This document shows positions 1-6,437 of a stretch of 36,049 nucleotides of DNA, piece by piece. The notes under the pieces were generated by a model. That model was not told where the DNA came from, did no database searches, and saw only the letters and a program-made list of their open reading frames with translations. The stretch is from an uncultured Alistipes sp. (lineage in GTDB: Bacteria; Bacteroidota; Bacteroidia; Bacteroidales; UBA932), in the NCBI GenBank assembly GCA_900550465.1, contig URSC01000019.1, positions 1-36,049 of the forward strand, given 5' to 3'. A program made the position numbers and the translations under genes. Position 1 is the stretch's first letter. Every line of letters starts with the position of its first letter.

Positions 1-907
1 TGGATATCCGGAGGACAGCGTAATCGGGGAGGAGGATGGGGCTGCGGAAGAGCGTGCCATCACTGAGATCCAGATGTCCAGGCTCGGTGATATCTTCGAA
101 CTGGACAGTAAGAATGGGCTTGATCTCCCGGTTCTCCAACACGTACAATGTGTCCTGCGCGGTGTTGTTGCTCTCGAAGCACAGGTCCATGGAGCCGGGG
201 ATGTTGTAACCTGTCTGTATGGTCAGGAAGACATTCTCTTCCATAGTGTAGGTCTTGGGGATTTCCCACAGGATGTTGCCCTCCATGTCCTGGCACCATG
301 CGGCTGCGGGACATTTGTCCTTAAAGGGCAGCGGTACGACTGTAATAGTGCTGGAAAGACTGTCCACTAAGAAGTTGAAGCCGTTGTTGGTATTGTTGTC
401 GGCCTTGTAGGGCAGCTTGATGTTCGCAACGAGCCTGCCGGTGGAGATATCGTAACCGTAGATATTGTGCCTGTCTATGGTGCTGATCCAGACCTTTCCG
501 CCGGCTTCGTCCAGTTGTGCCGAGGATATGCTGTTGTACTCCCCCGGACCGCGTCCGATGCCGCCGATGTCCCGCAGATATTTACCTGTGGCACGGTCGA
601 AGAGTTTGAATGGAGTCTCGCTGTTCTTGCGGTAAACGCCTATGTAGTGGTCGGAGATGGTGAACTGCCCGCCGGTAACCAGAGCCTCAGGCCGGCTTTC
701 CAGGGCTATGAACTCCGGCTCGCCGACCCACTCCGATATGAGGATATCCTCTCCCTGTTTCAGGTCGGCATAGTTGACTGAGACGAGTCCTTCCGGGTTG
801 CGGTGAGTAGTGCTTTTCGGACCGCATGACACGGTGCCCAGCAGGACGGCCGCTGACAGCAGGACGGCACTGGAGCAACGTGCTGCGTTAATCAGTAAAG
901 TTTTCAT
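1..907 (-). CDS. Six-bladed beta-propeller lipoprotein, 3' end outside window
   Basis: A 302-residue N-terminal part is visible. It begins at an ATG read from 907-905 and stays open to the left edge, so the stop lies outside. The N-terminus is a lipoprotein signal: a basic/hydrophobic stretch ending LLGTVSC with Cys at about residue 26. The mature part contains KLFDRATGKYLRDIGGIGRGPG, a blade motif typical of the Bacteroidota '6-bladed beta-propeller' (DUF4934-like) lipoproteins. Members of that family are periplasmic or surface proteins mostly without assigned function, often near nutrient-uptake loci. A TAACTTTG -7 box lies at 930-937 on the minus strand, about 22 nt upstream of the ATG. 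The gene is divergent from the phosphate transporter. The family call is fairly secure; the role is unknown. Confidence 0.75.
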   Translation of the reverse strand, partial: MKTLLINAARCSSAVLLSAAVLLGTVSCGPKSTTHRNPEGLVSVNYADLKQGEDILISEWVGEPEFIALESRPEALVTGGQFTISDHYIGVYRKNSETPFKLFDRATGKYLRDIGGIGRGPGEYNSISSAQLDEAGGKVWISTIDRHNIYGYDISTGRLVANIKLPYKADNNTNNGFNFLVDSLSSTITVVPLPFKDKCPAAAWCQDMEGNILWEIPKTYTMEENVFLTIQTGYNIPGSMDLCFESNNTAQDTLYVLENREIKPILTVQFEDITEPGHLDLSDGTLFRSPILLPDYAVLRIS

Positions 908-929
908 GTGTTAATGTGTTAATGTCTTT

Positions 930-937
930 CAAAGTTA
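930..937 (-). promoter_or_regulatory. -7 box for the propeller lipoprotein
   Basis: On the minus strand the sequence reads TAACTTTG, a perfect TAnnTTTG, 22 nt before the ATG of the lipoprotein. No TTG is found at the usual 20-nt upstream spacing. Confidence 0.5.
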
Positions 938-961
938 GCAAACTTTTTCCATTTCATATTC

Positions 962-1008
962 TTGTTACAATTTTGTAATACTTTTGTAACATAACAGCCA
1001 TACTTTTG
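962..1008 (+). promoter_or_regulatory. Putative PHO box plus -7 element of pit
   Basis: Three direct repeats start with TTGT at 962, 973 and 984, spaced exactly 11 bp: TTGTTAC, TTGTAAT, TTGTAAC, each followed by four AT-rich bases. Eleven-base direct repeats (7 conserved plus 4 AT-rich) are the layout of PhoB-binding PHO boxes. A TACTTTTG -7 box follows at 1001-1008, 22 nt before the pit ATG. The place where a -33 TTTG should sit (977-980) reads AATA and is covered by the repeats, as expected for an activator-dependent promoter. PhoB binding is inferred from layout and context; the site consensus in this lineage is not known to me. Confidence 0.6.
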
Positions 1009-1030
1009 CAACCGAAATTTATACACAGTT

Positions 1031-3301
1031 ATGGAGTTTTTGTATATAGGAATCATCATTTTCCTTTTCTGCCTCGCCATTTCGGACATTATTGTCGGCG
1101 TGAGCAACGACGCTGTAAACTTTCTCAACTCCGCGGTAGGTTCCAAGACCGCCAAGTTCCGCAACCTAATCATCATCGCCTCCATCGGAGTCTTCCTCGG
1201 GGCGTCCCTGTCCAACGGTATGATGGACATCGCCCGCCACGGCATCTTCCAGCCGCAGTATTTCAGCTTTGCCGAGCTGATTACCATCATGCTGGCTGTA
1301 ATGGTGACCGACGTGATACTCCTCGACGCATTCAACTCCAGGGGCCTGCCCACATCGACCACAGTCTCCCTCGTCTTCGAGCTGCTCGGAGGTACGGTGG
1401 CCCTCGCCATGATCAAGAACATCCAGTCCGACGGCGCCCTGACATTCGCCCAGATGATCAACACAGACAAGGCCCTCTCGGTGGTCCTTGGTATCTTCCT
1501 TTCGATAGCCATAGCATTTGTCTTCGGTATGGTGATACAGTGGATAGTCCGTACGATATTTACATTCAACTATAAGCCCAGGATGAAATACCTGGCCGGA
1601 GTTTTCGGCGGCATAGCCGTGACCGCCATCGTGTACTTCCTGCTGATCAAGGGTCTGAAGGACTCCTCCTTCATGACAGCAGAAGCCAATGCCTGGATTA
1701 AGGAACACACCGGCATGCTGGTGCTCTGCCTCTTCGTCGGCAGCAGCGTCATCATGCAGATACTGCACTGGTGCAAGGTCAATATCCTGAAGATAATCGT
1801 GCTGATGGGTACTCTCTCCCTCGCCATGGCCTTCGCCGGCAACGACCTGGTGAACTTCGTCGGCGTGCCTCTCGCAGGATTCTCCGCATGGCAGGACTAC
1901 TCCGCCAACGGAATGGGCGTGGGTGCCGACAATTACCTGATGGGCAGCCTGCTCGAGCCGGCCCACACCCCGATGATATTCCTGATACTCTCCGGCGCCA
2001 CCATGGTATTTGCCCTGGCCACTTCCCGGAAGGCCCGCAACGTGATTAACACCGAGGTCAACCTGACCAACCAGAACGAGTCCGAGGCTTCCTTCGGCAC
2101 CTCCGCCACCGGCCGCCGTCTCGTGCAGATAGCCAATTCCTTTGCCATTTGGCTGGAGAAGGTGACCCCCCTGAGAGTCCGCAACTGGATCGACAGCCGT
2201 TTCAACAAGGACGAGGCCATCCTCGTCAAGGGTGCCGCATTTGACCAGATGAGGGCCGCCGTCAACCTGGTGGTATCCTCCCTCCTGATTGCCCTCGGTA
2301 CCTCCCTCAAGCTGCCCCTCTCCACTACCTTCGTAACATTTACCGTGGCCATGGGTACCTCCCTGATGGACCGCGCCTGGGACCGCGAGAGCGCCGTAGG
2401 CAGGGTGACCGGCATGATGTCCGTGATGGGCGGCTGGCTGCTGACAGCGGTGATAGCCTTCGCAGTCTGCTTCGCGATAGCCCTCGTGATGCACTACGGC
2501 AGCTTCGTTGCCATGATACTCCTCAGCATCGTCGCCATGGTCATCATCATCCGCAGCAATATCAAGTTCAATAAGAAAGCCCACGAGAAGGAGAAGAACA
2601 AGACCGTCTTCGACCAGATGATGTCCTCCAACGACCCGGCCGAGGTATGGAGCCTGCTCAAGAACCAGGTAAAGGACAGCACTGTCAAGGAACTGGACTA
2701 TGTCTCCAACTACTACTCCAACTTCATCGACTGCTTCGTCAGCGAGAACCTCAAGTGCCTGCGCCGTCATTACAGCACCATGCACGCCGAGATAGACGGC
2801 TACAAGTCCGTCCGCCGCAAGGAGATTCTGGCCCTCAAGCGCACCGACCCGACCGTGTCCGTGCAGGCCAGCACCTGGTTCCACCTCGAGGCCAACAACA
2901 CCTCCCAGCTCCTGTACAGCCTCAAGCGTATGTCCGAGCCCTGCAAGGAGCACCTGGAGAACAACTTCAACCCTCTGCCCAAAGACTGCGCCGAGGAGTT
3001 CGCTCCCGCCAGCGAGGCATTCCTCGTCCTGCTCAACAAGACCCGCGCCTACGTGGACGACTTCAACCCCGCGGCCGAGCAGCAGTCCAAGGAGCTGATC
3101 AAGGACATCTCCGCCTACAAGAAGGAAGTGGCCGTGCTGCGCAAGAACAACCTCGAGCGCTTCAACTCCGAGTCCGACACCTCCAACTTCAACATCTACA
3201 TCCTCTATCAGACCATCCTGCAGGAGACCCAGCAGATGGCCGACAACCTGAAGCACCTGATCCGCGCCTACACCTACCTCTCCACTGTGAAGGGTAAGTA
3301 A
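1031..3301 (+). CDS. pit: PiT-family inorganic phosphate transporter with PhoU-like C-terminal domain
   Basis: A 756-residue inner-membrane permease that imports inorganic phosphate by cation symport. The two signature half-repeats are visible: VSNDAVNFLNSAVGS near residue 23 and AGNDLVNFVGVPLAG near residue 271, the degenerate GANDVAN motifs of the Pit family. Hydrophobic segments fill residues 1-330 and 405-515. After a basic stretch (about 515-535) comes a soluble helical tail to residue 756 resembling PhoU domains, a fusion known in Bacteroidota. It ends 18 nt before the response-regulator ATG. The upstream 11-bp repeats suggest phosphate-responsive control. PhoU proteins normally damp PhoR signalling, so the tail could link transport to the adjacent kinase; that link is inference. 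Start ATG 1031 gives a proper first membrane segment. Confidence 0.9.
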   Translation: MEFLYIGIIIFLFCLAISDIIVGVSNDAVNFLNSAVGSKTAKFRNLIIIASIGVFLGASLSNGMMDIARHGIFQPQYFSFAELITIMLAVMVTDVILLDAFNSRGLPTSTTVSLVFELLGGTVALAMIKNIQSDGALTFAQMINTDKALSVVLGIFLSIAIAFVFGMVIQWIVRTIFTFNYKPRMKYLAGVFGGIAVTAIVYFLLIKGLKDSSFMTAEANAWIKEHTGMLVLCLFVGSSVIMQILHWCKVNILKIIVLMGTLSLAMAFAGNDLVNFVGVPLAGFSAWQDYSANGMGVGADNYLMGSLLEPAHTPMIFLILSGATMVFALATSRKARNVINTEVNLTNQNESEASFGTSATGRRLVQIANSFAIWLEKVTPLRVRNWIDSRFNKDEAILVKGAAFDQMRAAVNLVVSSLLIALGTSLKLPLSTTFVTFTVAMGTSLMDRAWDRESAVGRVTGMMSVMGGWLLTAVIAFAVCFAIALVMHYGSFVAMILLSIVAMVIIIRSNIKFNKKAHEKEKNKTVFDQMMSSNDPAEVWSLLKNQVKDSTVKELDYVSNYYSNFIDCFVSENLKCLRRHYSTMHAEIDGYKSVRRKEILALKRTDPTVSVQASTWFHLEANNTSQLLYSLKRMSEPCKEHLENNFNPLPKDCAEEFAPASEAFLVLLNKTRAYVDDFNPAAEQQSKELIKDISAYKKEVAVLRKNNLERFNSESDTSNFNIYILYQTILQETQQMADNLKHLIRAYTYLSTVKGK

Positions 3302-3308
3302 AATATAC

Positions 3309-3316
3309 TATATTTG
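3309..3316 (+). promoter_or_regulatory. -7 box immediately before the response regulator
   Basis: TATATTTG matches TAnnTTTG and ends only 3 nt before the ATG at 3320. If used, transcription would begin at or next to the start codon (a leaderless mRNA). It lies just past the pit stop and would give the regulator-kinase pair its own promoter. No clear -33 element is present. Confidence 0.5.
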
Positions 3317-3319
3317 CGT

Positions 3320-4045
3320 ATGCAAAGAATTCTTATAGTCGATGACGAGGAGTCCATCTGTGAGATTCTCCAGTTCAATCTGGAGGTCGAGGGCTACGAG
3401 GTAGAAGTGGCCTACAGCGCGGAGGAGGCTCTCGGCAAGGACATTAAAAGTTTTTCCCTCATCCTGCTGGACATCATGATGGGCGGGATGAGCGGATTCA
3501 AGATGGCCCAGATGCTCAAGAAGGATCCGGCCACGGCGTCTATCCCCATTATCTTCTGCACAGCCAAGGATACTGAGGACAATAAGATAGCCGGCCTTAC
3601 CCTCGGTGCCGACGACTACATCTCCAAGCCGTTTTCAGTCAGGGAGGTGGTCGCAAGGGTCAAGAGTGTGCTCCGCCGCTGTGCTCCCCAGGCGCAGCAG
3701 TCTCCGTTGAAGCCTCAGCCCGATGTCCCGGCATCCCGTACGGAAATGAGCGGAGACAGCATCACGTACAACGGCCTGCGGCTGGACCTGCTCAAGCACA
3801 AGTGCTATATCGACGGGCAGGAAGTCCAGCTGACCAAGAAGGAAATGGAGATAATGATCCTCTTCCTGCGCAACTCCGGCCGTGTCCTATCCCGTGAGGA
3901 GATCCTGCACAATGTCTGGAGCGACGAGGTGGTGGTCCTGGACCGCACCATTGACGTCAATATCACCCGCCTGCGCAAGAAGATAGGTGAGTACGGCAGA
4001 TATATCGTCACCCGCCAGGGCTACGGCTACGGCTTCGACGTATAG
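3320..4045 (+). CDS. phoB: OmpR/PhoB-type response regulator
   Basis: A 241-residue two-component DNA-binding regulator. Numbered from ATG 3320 (MQRILIVDDE), the receiver domain (1-120) has the acidic pair D8/D9, phospho-acceptor D51 in LLLDIMM, T81 and K103 (SKPF). A winged-helix Trans_reg_C domain occupies about 150-241, with ITRLRKKIGEYGRYIVTRQGYGYGF as its recognition-helix/wing end. An upstream in-frame TTG at 3314 is rejected because it falls inside the -7 box and would add two residues before a canonical receiver start. It follows pit by 18 nt and precedes the histidine kinase by 14 nt. The PhoB assignment rests on the OmpR class, the neighbouring phosphate permease and the PHO-like repeats; the ligand of this pair is not proven by sequence. 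Confidence 0.85.
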   Translation: MQRILIVDDEESICEILQFNLEVEGYEVEVAYSAEEALGKDIKSFSLILLDIMMGGMSGFKMAQMLKKDPATASIPIIFCTAKDTEDNKIAGLTLGADDYISKPFSVREVVARVKSVLRRCAPQAQQSPLKPQPDVPASRTEMSGDSITYNGLRLDLLKHKCYIDGQEVQLTKKEMEIMILFLRNSGRVLSREEILHNVWSDEVVVLDRTIDVNITRLRKKIGEYGRYIVTRQGYGYGFDV

Positions 4046-4059
4046 AGTGTATAAAGGTT

Positions 4060-5016
4060 ATGCTCAAGGAAATAATACATAGGAAGGAACTTCTCTCCAG
4101 ACTCGAGGAGTTCGTCTACATGGCCGAGAAGGGCAACCCTCTCGACGACTCTTTCCCGCCCTTTCCAGAAAGCAGGTACGGCCGTCTGCTCAACCGTATA
4201 GTCAACACCTACCGCCGCGACATGAACGACCGCGACACCCTCTCAGCCGCCCGCGAGATGGTGGCCCGCGAGTCTCAGGACAATATCCGTCAGAAGAAGC
4301 AGCTCACCCAGAATATCAGCCACGAGCTCAAGACCCCCGTCAGCAGCATCAACGGCTACCTGGAGACTCTCGTCAATAACCCTAACATGAGTCCGCAGCA
4401 GCGGGACATCTTCCTCCGCAAGTGCTACGAGCAGTCCCAGCGGCTCTCCAACCTCCTGCTCGACCTCTCGACCATCACCCGCATGGACGAGGCCGGAGAC
4501 AAGATCGAGAAGGAGCGTATCTCCCTCTCAGGCGTGGTGGCGGAGGCTGTCTCCGACATGGAGCCCATCGCCGGCAAATTCGACGGCAAGGACAGCCCCA
4601 TGGCCAAGATAGGCCCTGAGGACAGGGGAACAATGCAGATAATCAACGATTTCCCGGAGGGAAAGGATATCCTGGGCAATCATTCCCTCCTCTACTCCAT
4701 CTTCCGCAATCTCCTGGAGAACGCGATTTTTTACTCCAAGGGCACGAAAGTAACGGTAAGGCTTCTGGAGGAAAATGACCGGGAATACAGGATATCCATC
4801 GAGGACGACGGAGTGGGGATAGACAGCATGCACCTGCCCCGCATCTTCGAGCGGTTCTACCGCATAGACAAGGGCCGCAGCCGCAAGATAGGCGGCACGG
4901 GTTTAGGTCTCTCCATAGTCCGGAACGCGGTATGTCTCCACGGCGGCACTATAAAGGCCGTCCCCGTCACTCCCTCCGGTCTGCGCTTCGAGTTCACCCT
5001 CGCCAAGGAATCATAG
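4060..5016 (+). CDS. PhoR-like sensor histidine kinase lacking membrane segments
   Basis: A 318-residue kinase expected to phosphorylate the preceding response regulator. The HisKA domain spans about 78-145 with phospho-acceptor H88 in NISHELKTP. The HATPase_c domain follows with the N box (NLLENAIFYS), G1 box (EDDGVGID), F box (FERFYR) and G2 box (GGTGLGLSIV). The N-terminal 75 residues are charged, have no hydrophobic segment and no recognisable PAS or HAMP domain, whereas typical PhoR has a membrane anchor and a PAS domain. Signal input therefore probably comes from a partner, possibly the PhoU-like tail of the Pit permease two genes upstream (inference). It ends 9 nt from the convergent rnhB stop. 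Confidence 0.85.
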   Translation: MLKEIIHRKELLSRLEEFVYMAEKGNPLDDSFPPFPESRYGRLLNRIVNTYRRDMNDRDTLSAAREMVARESQDNIRQKKQLTQNISHELKTPVSSINGYLETLVNNPNMSPQQRDIFLRKCYEQSQRLSNLLLDLSTITRMDEAGDKIEKERISLSGVVAEAVSDMEPIAGKFDGKDSPMAKIGPEDRGTMQIINDFPEGKDILGNHSLLYSIFRNLLENAIFYSKGTKVTVRLLEENDREYRISIEDDGVGIDSMHLPRIFERFYRIDKGRSRKIGGTGLGLSIVRNAVCLHGGTIKAVPVTPSGLRFEFTLAKES

Positions 5017-5025
5017 AAAGGACAG

Positions 5026-5619
5026 TCAGAACAATGTCGGATCGGGCAGTATCTGGAAGCTCCTGCGGTGCAGGGGCGTGATGCCGTATTGCGCTACGGT
5101 GCTGCGGTGTTCCGCCGTAGGATATCCGAAGTTGCGCTCCCATCCGTACTGCGGATACCGCTCTGCGGCCTTCCTCATGTAGTCGTCCCTGTAAGTCTTC
5201 GCTAAAATGGATGCGGCGGCGATGGATGCATAGCGGCCGTCCCCCTTGACATAACAGCGGAAAGGTATGTCCCCGTAGGGACGGAAGCGGTTGCCGTCCA
5301 CTATGATATGCTGCGGGCGGACTTTAAGGGCGTCCAGGGCCCGGTGCATGGACAGTATGGATGCCTGGAGGATATTGATCTCATCTATCTCCTCGGGAGA
5401 GGCGGAGGCTACTGCCCAGGCCAGGGCTTTGTCCTGTATGTAATCGCGGAGTCTCTCGCGGGCCTTCCGCGAGAGCTGCTTGGAATCGTTCAGGCCCGGA
5501 TCCTCGAAGTCCCCGGGCAGTATGACGGCTGCGGCGTAGACGGGCCCTGCTATGCAGCCCCGTCCCGCCTCGTCAGTGCCGGCCTCTATGACGCCGGCGA
5601 TATCGTAGGCGTTCAACAT
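5026..5619 (-). CDS. rnhB: Ribonuclease HII
   Basis: A 197-residue endonuclease that cleaves the RNA strand of RNA-DNA hybrids, including single ribonucleotides in DNA. The N-terminal active-site motif GTDEAGRGCIAGP carries the conserved Asp and Glu. Also visible are LNDSKQLS, HIIVDGN and the Asp-containing region before SIAAASILAKTYRDDYM, then GYPTAEH near the C-terminus. The ATG at 5619 (MLNAYDIAG) is preferred over an in-frame TTG at 5631, which lies almost on the preceding gene's stop codon. The gene is 12 nt downstream of the XRE regulator and probably co-transcribed with it. Confidence 0.93.
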   Translation of the reverse strand: MLNAYDIAGVIEAGTDEAGRGCIAGPVYAAAVILPGDFEDPGLNDSKQLSRKARERLRDYIQDKALAWAVASASPEEIDEINILQASILSMHRALDALKVRPQHIIVDGNRFRPYGDIPFRCYVKGDGRYASIAAASILAKTYRDDYMRKAAERYPQYGWERNFGYPTAEHRSTVAQYGITPLHRRSFQILPDPTLF

Positions 5620-5631
5620 GCTGCAAAGCAA

Positions 5632-5967
5632 CTAAATTTTTCGCAAAAGACGGTCCTGAAGTTCGATAATTCTGTTCTTGTCGGCCAGAGCGGCCTCGAG
5701 TTCCGCTATCCTGCGGTCTTTTTCCGCAATGATGCTTTCGTATTTCTCCTTCTCTCCCGGTTCGTAGCCGAGTACCAGTGCCTCTTCCGAGAGGTCGAGC
5801 GCATCCGCTATCTTCGGAAGATGCTCGCTTATCAGTGAGGTCTTGCCTCTTTCGATTTTATAGTATGCGGTCTGGGATATCGACAGGCGTTCCGCAATCT
5901 CGGCTTGCGAGAGGTTGTGCTCCCTGCGGTAACGGGCAATCCTATTTTTGATATCCTTGTCGTTCAT
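5632..5967 (-). CDS. XRE-family helix-turn-helix regulator with C-terminal coiled coil
   Basis: A 111-residue protein when started at ATG 5967 (MNDKDIKNRIARYRREHNLS). Residues 5-60 form an HTH_3/XRE domain (LSQAEIAERLSISQTAYYKIERGKTSL). Residues 75-111 are a charged heptad-like helix ending ELEAALADKNRIIELQDRLLRKI, probably for dimerisation. A longer reading from 6027 adds an AT-rich hydrophobic leader that would run through the promoter box, so the shorter start is chosen. A -7 box lies 5 nt upstream. It is divergent from the 59-residue gene and may control it or itself. Target unknown. Confidence 0.8.
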   Translation of the reverse strand: MNDKDIKNRIARYRREHNLSQAEIAERLSISQTAYYKIERGKTSLISEHLPKIADALDLSEEALVLGYEPGEKEKYESIIAEKDRRIAELEAALADKNRIIELQDRLLRKI

Positions 5968-5972
5968 GTGAA

Positions 5973-5980
5973 CAAAAGTA
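5973..5980 (-). promoter_or_regulatory. -7 box of the XRE regulator, near-leaderless
   Basis: On the minus strand TACTTTTG (a TAnnTTTG match) ends 5 nt before the ATG at 5967. No clear -33 TTTG is found. This position supports ATG 5967 as the start. Confidence 0.5.
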
Positions 5981-6120
5981 TACCCGAAATAGGAATTTAA
6001 AAATAAATTGAAAGTTATATAATACAACCAATAGTTATAATAGATGGTGATATGCCCTAAAGAATCATGTAAAATTGCGTATGTTTTTTAACAAACGGAA
6101 ATACCAGTCTCCTTAGTTAA

Positions 6121-6128
6121 TAACTTTG
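6121..6128 (+). promoter_or_regulatory. -7 box upstream of the 59-residue ORF
   Basis: TAACTTTG matches TAnnTTTG and is followed by an AT-rich leader of 34 nt to the ATG at 6163. No TTG at the expected -33 spacing. The surrounding 5981-6120 is AT-rich and holds no other recognisable feature. Confidence 0.45.
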
Positions 6129-6162
6129 AGTTGTAATTTATAACCTATAAAATAATGTTGTT

Positions 6163-6342
6163 ATGATCAGAGATGTTTTATTGCGCCGCTCATACAGGCG
6201 CGACAGGAAAATTACAATGGCCCGTCTCCTCTTCGCCCGGGACCTTATGGTGGAGTACGGAGTCCCTTACAGCTGTATCTGGGCCCTTGCCGGCTTCTCC
6301 TCCCGGCGTCAGATGGAAAAAGCCTGGAACGCCCTCTTCTAA
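6163..6342 (+). CDS. 59-residue basic protein with an AraC-like helix-turn-helix look
   Basis: The ORF runs ATG 6163 to TAA 6340-6342. The protein begins MIRDVLLRRSYRRDRK and ends GFSSRRQMEKAWNALF. The second half, with ARDLMVEYGVPYSCIW then LAGFSSRRQM, has the spacing and the 'GFSS...' turn of the second helix-turn-helix of AraC-type regulators, but the first helix-turn-helix is absent. It is very basic at the N-terminus. It has its own -7 box and a hairpin terminator 27 nt downstream, which argues for a real transcription unit. I do not recognise a family. It could be a small DNA-binding protein or the remnant of a larger regulator. Confidence 0.5.
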   Translation: MIRDVLLRRSYRRDRKITMARLLFARDLMVEYGVPYSCIWALAGFSSRRQMEKAWNALF

Positions 6343-6361
6343 ACCCCTCTAAACCCCGCCC

Positions 6362-6403
6362 CAAAACAAAAGCCGCACCGGACACAACCGATGCGGCTTC
6401 TTT
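6362..6403. terminator. Bidirectional hairpin terminator
   Basis: AAGCCGCACCGG (6370-6381) pairs with CCGATGCGGCTT (6388-6399) with one mismatch and a 6-nt loop. The plus strand continues TTCTTT and the minus strand TTTTGTTTTGG. It lies between the convergent 59-residue gene and the EF-G paralogue and probably serves both, with the better U-tract on the minus strand. Confidence 0.75.
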
Positions 6404-6437
6404 AAATTCAGCAGTTCGCCCGTTATGACGCACCGAA

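Noticed and set aside
905..924. Short tandem repeat of ATGTGTTA before the first lipoprotein gene
   Set aside because: Only two copies of eight bases in an AT-rich leader; too short to interpret.
1166..3256. 696-codon minus-strand open frame opposite pit
   Set aside because: Low-complexity His/Gly/Val-rich translation with no start signal, exactly opposite a recognisable Pit gene: a shadow frame.
5632..5967. Toxin-antitoxin antitoxin with the 59-residue gene as toxin
   Set aside because: The genes are divergent with separate promoters, about 195 nt apart, and the small protein looks like a DNA-binding helix-turn-helix rather than a toxin.
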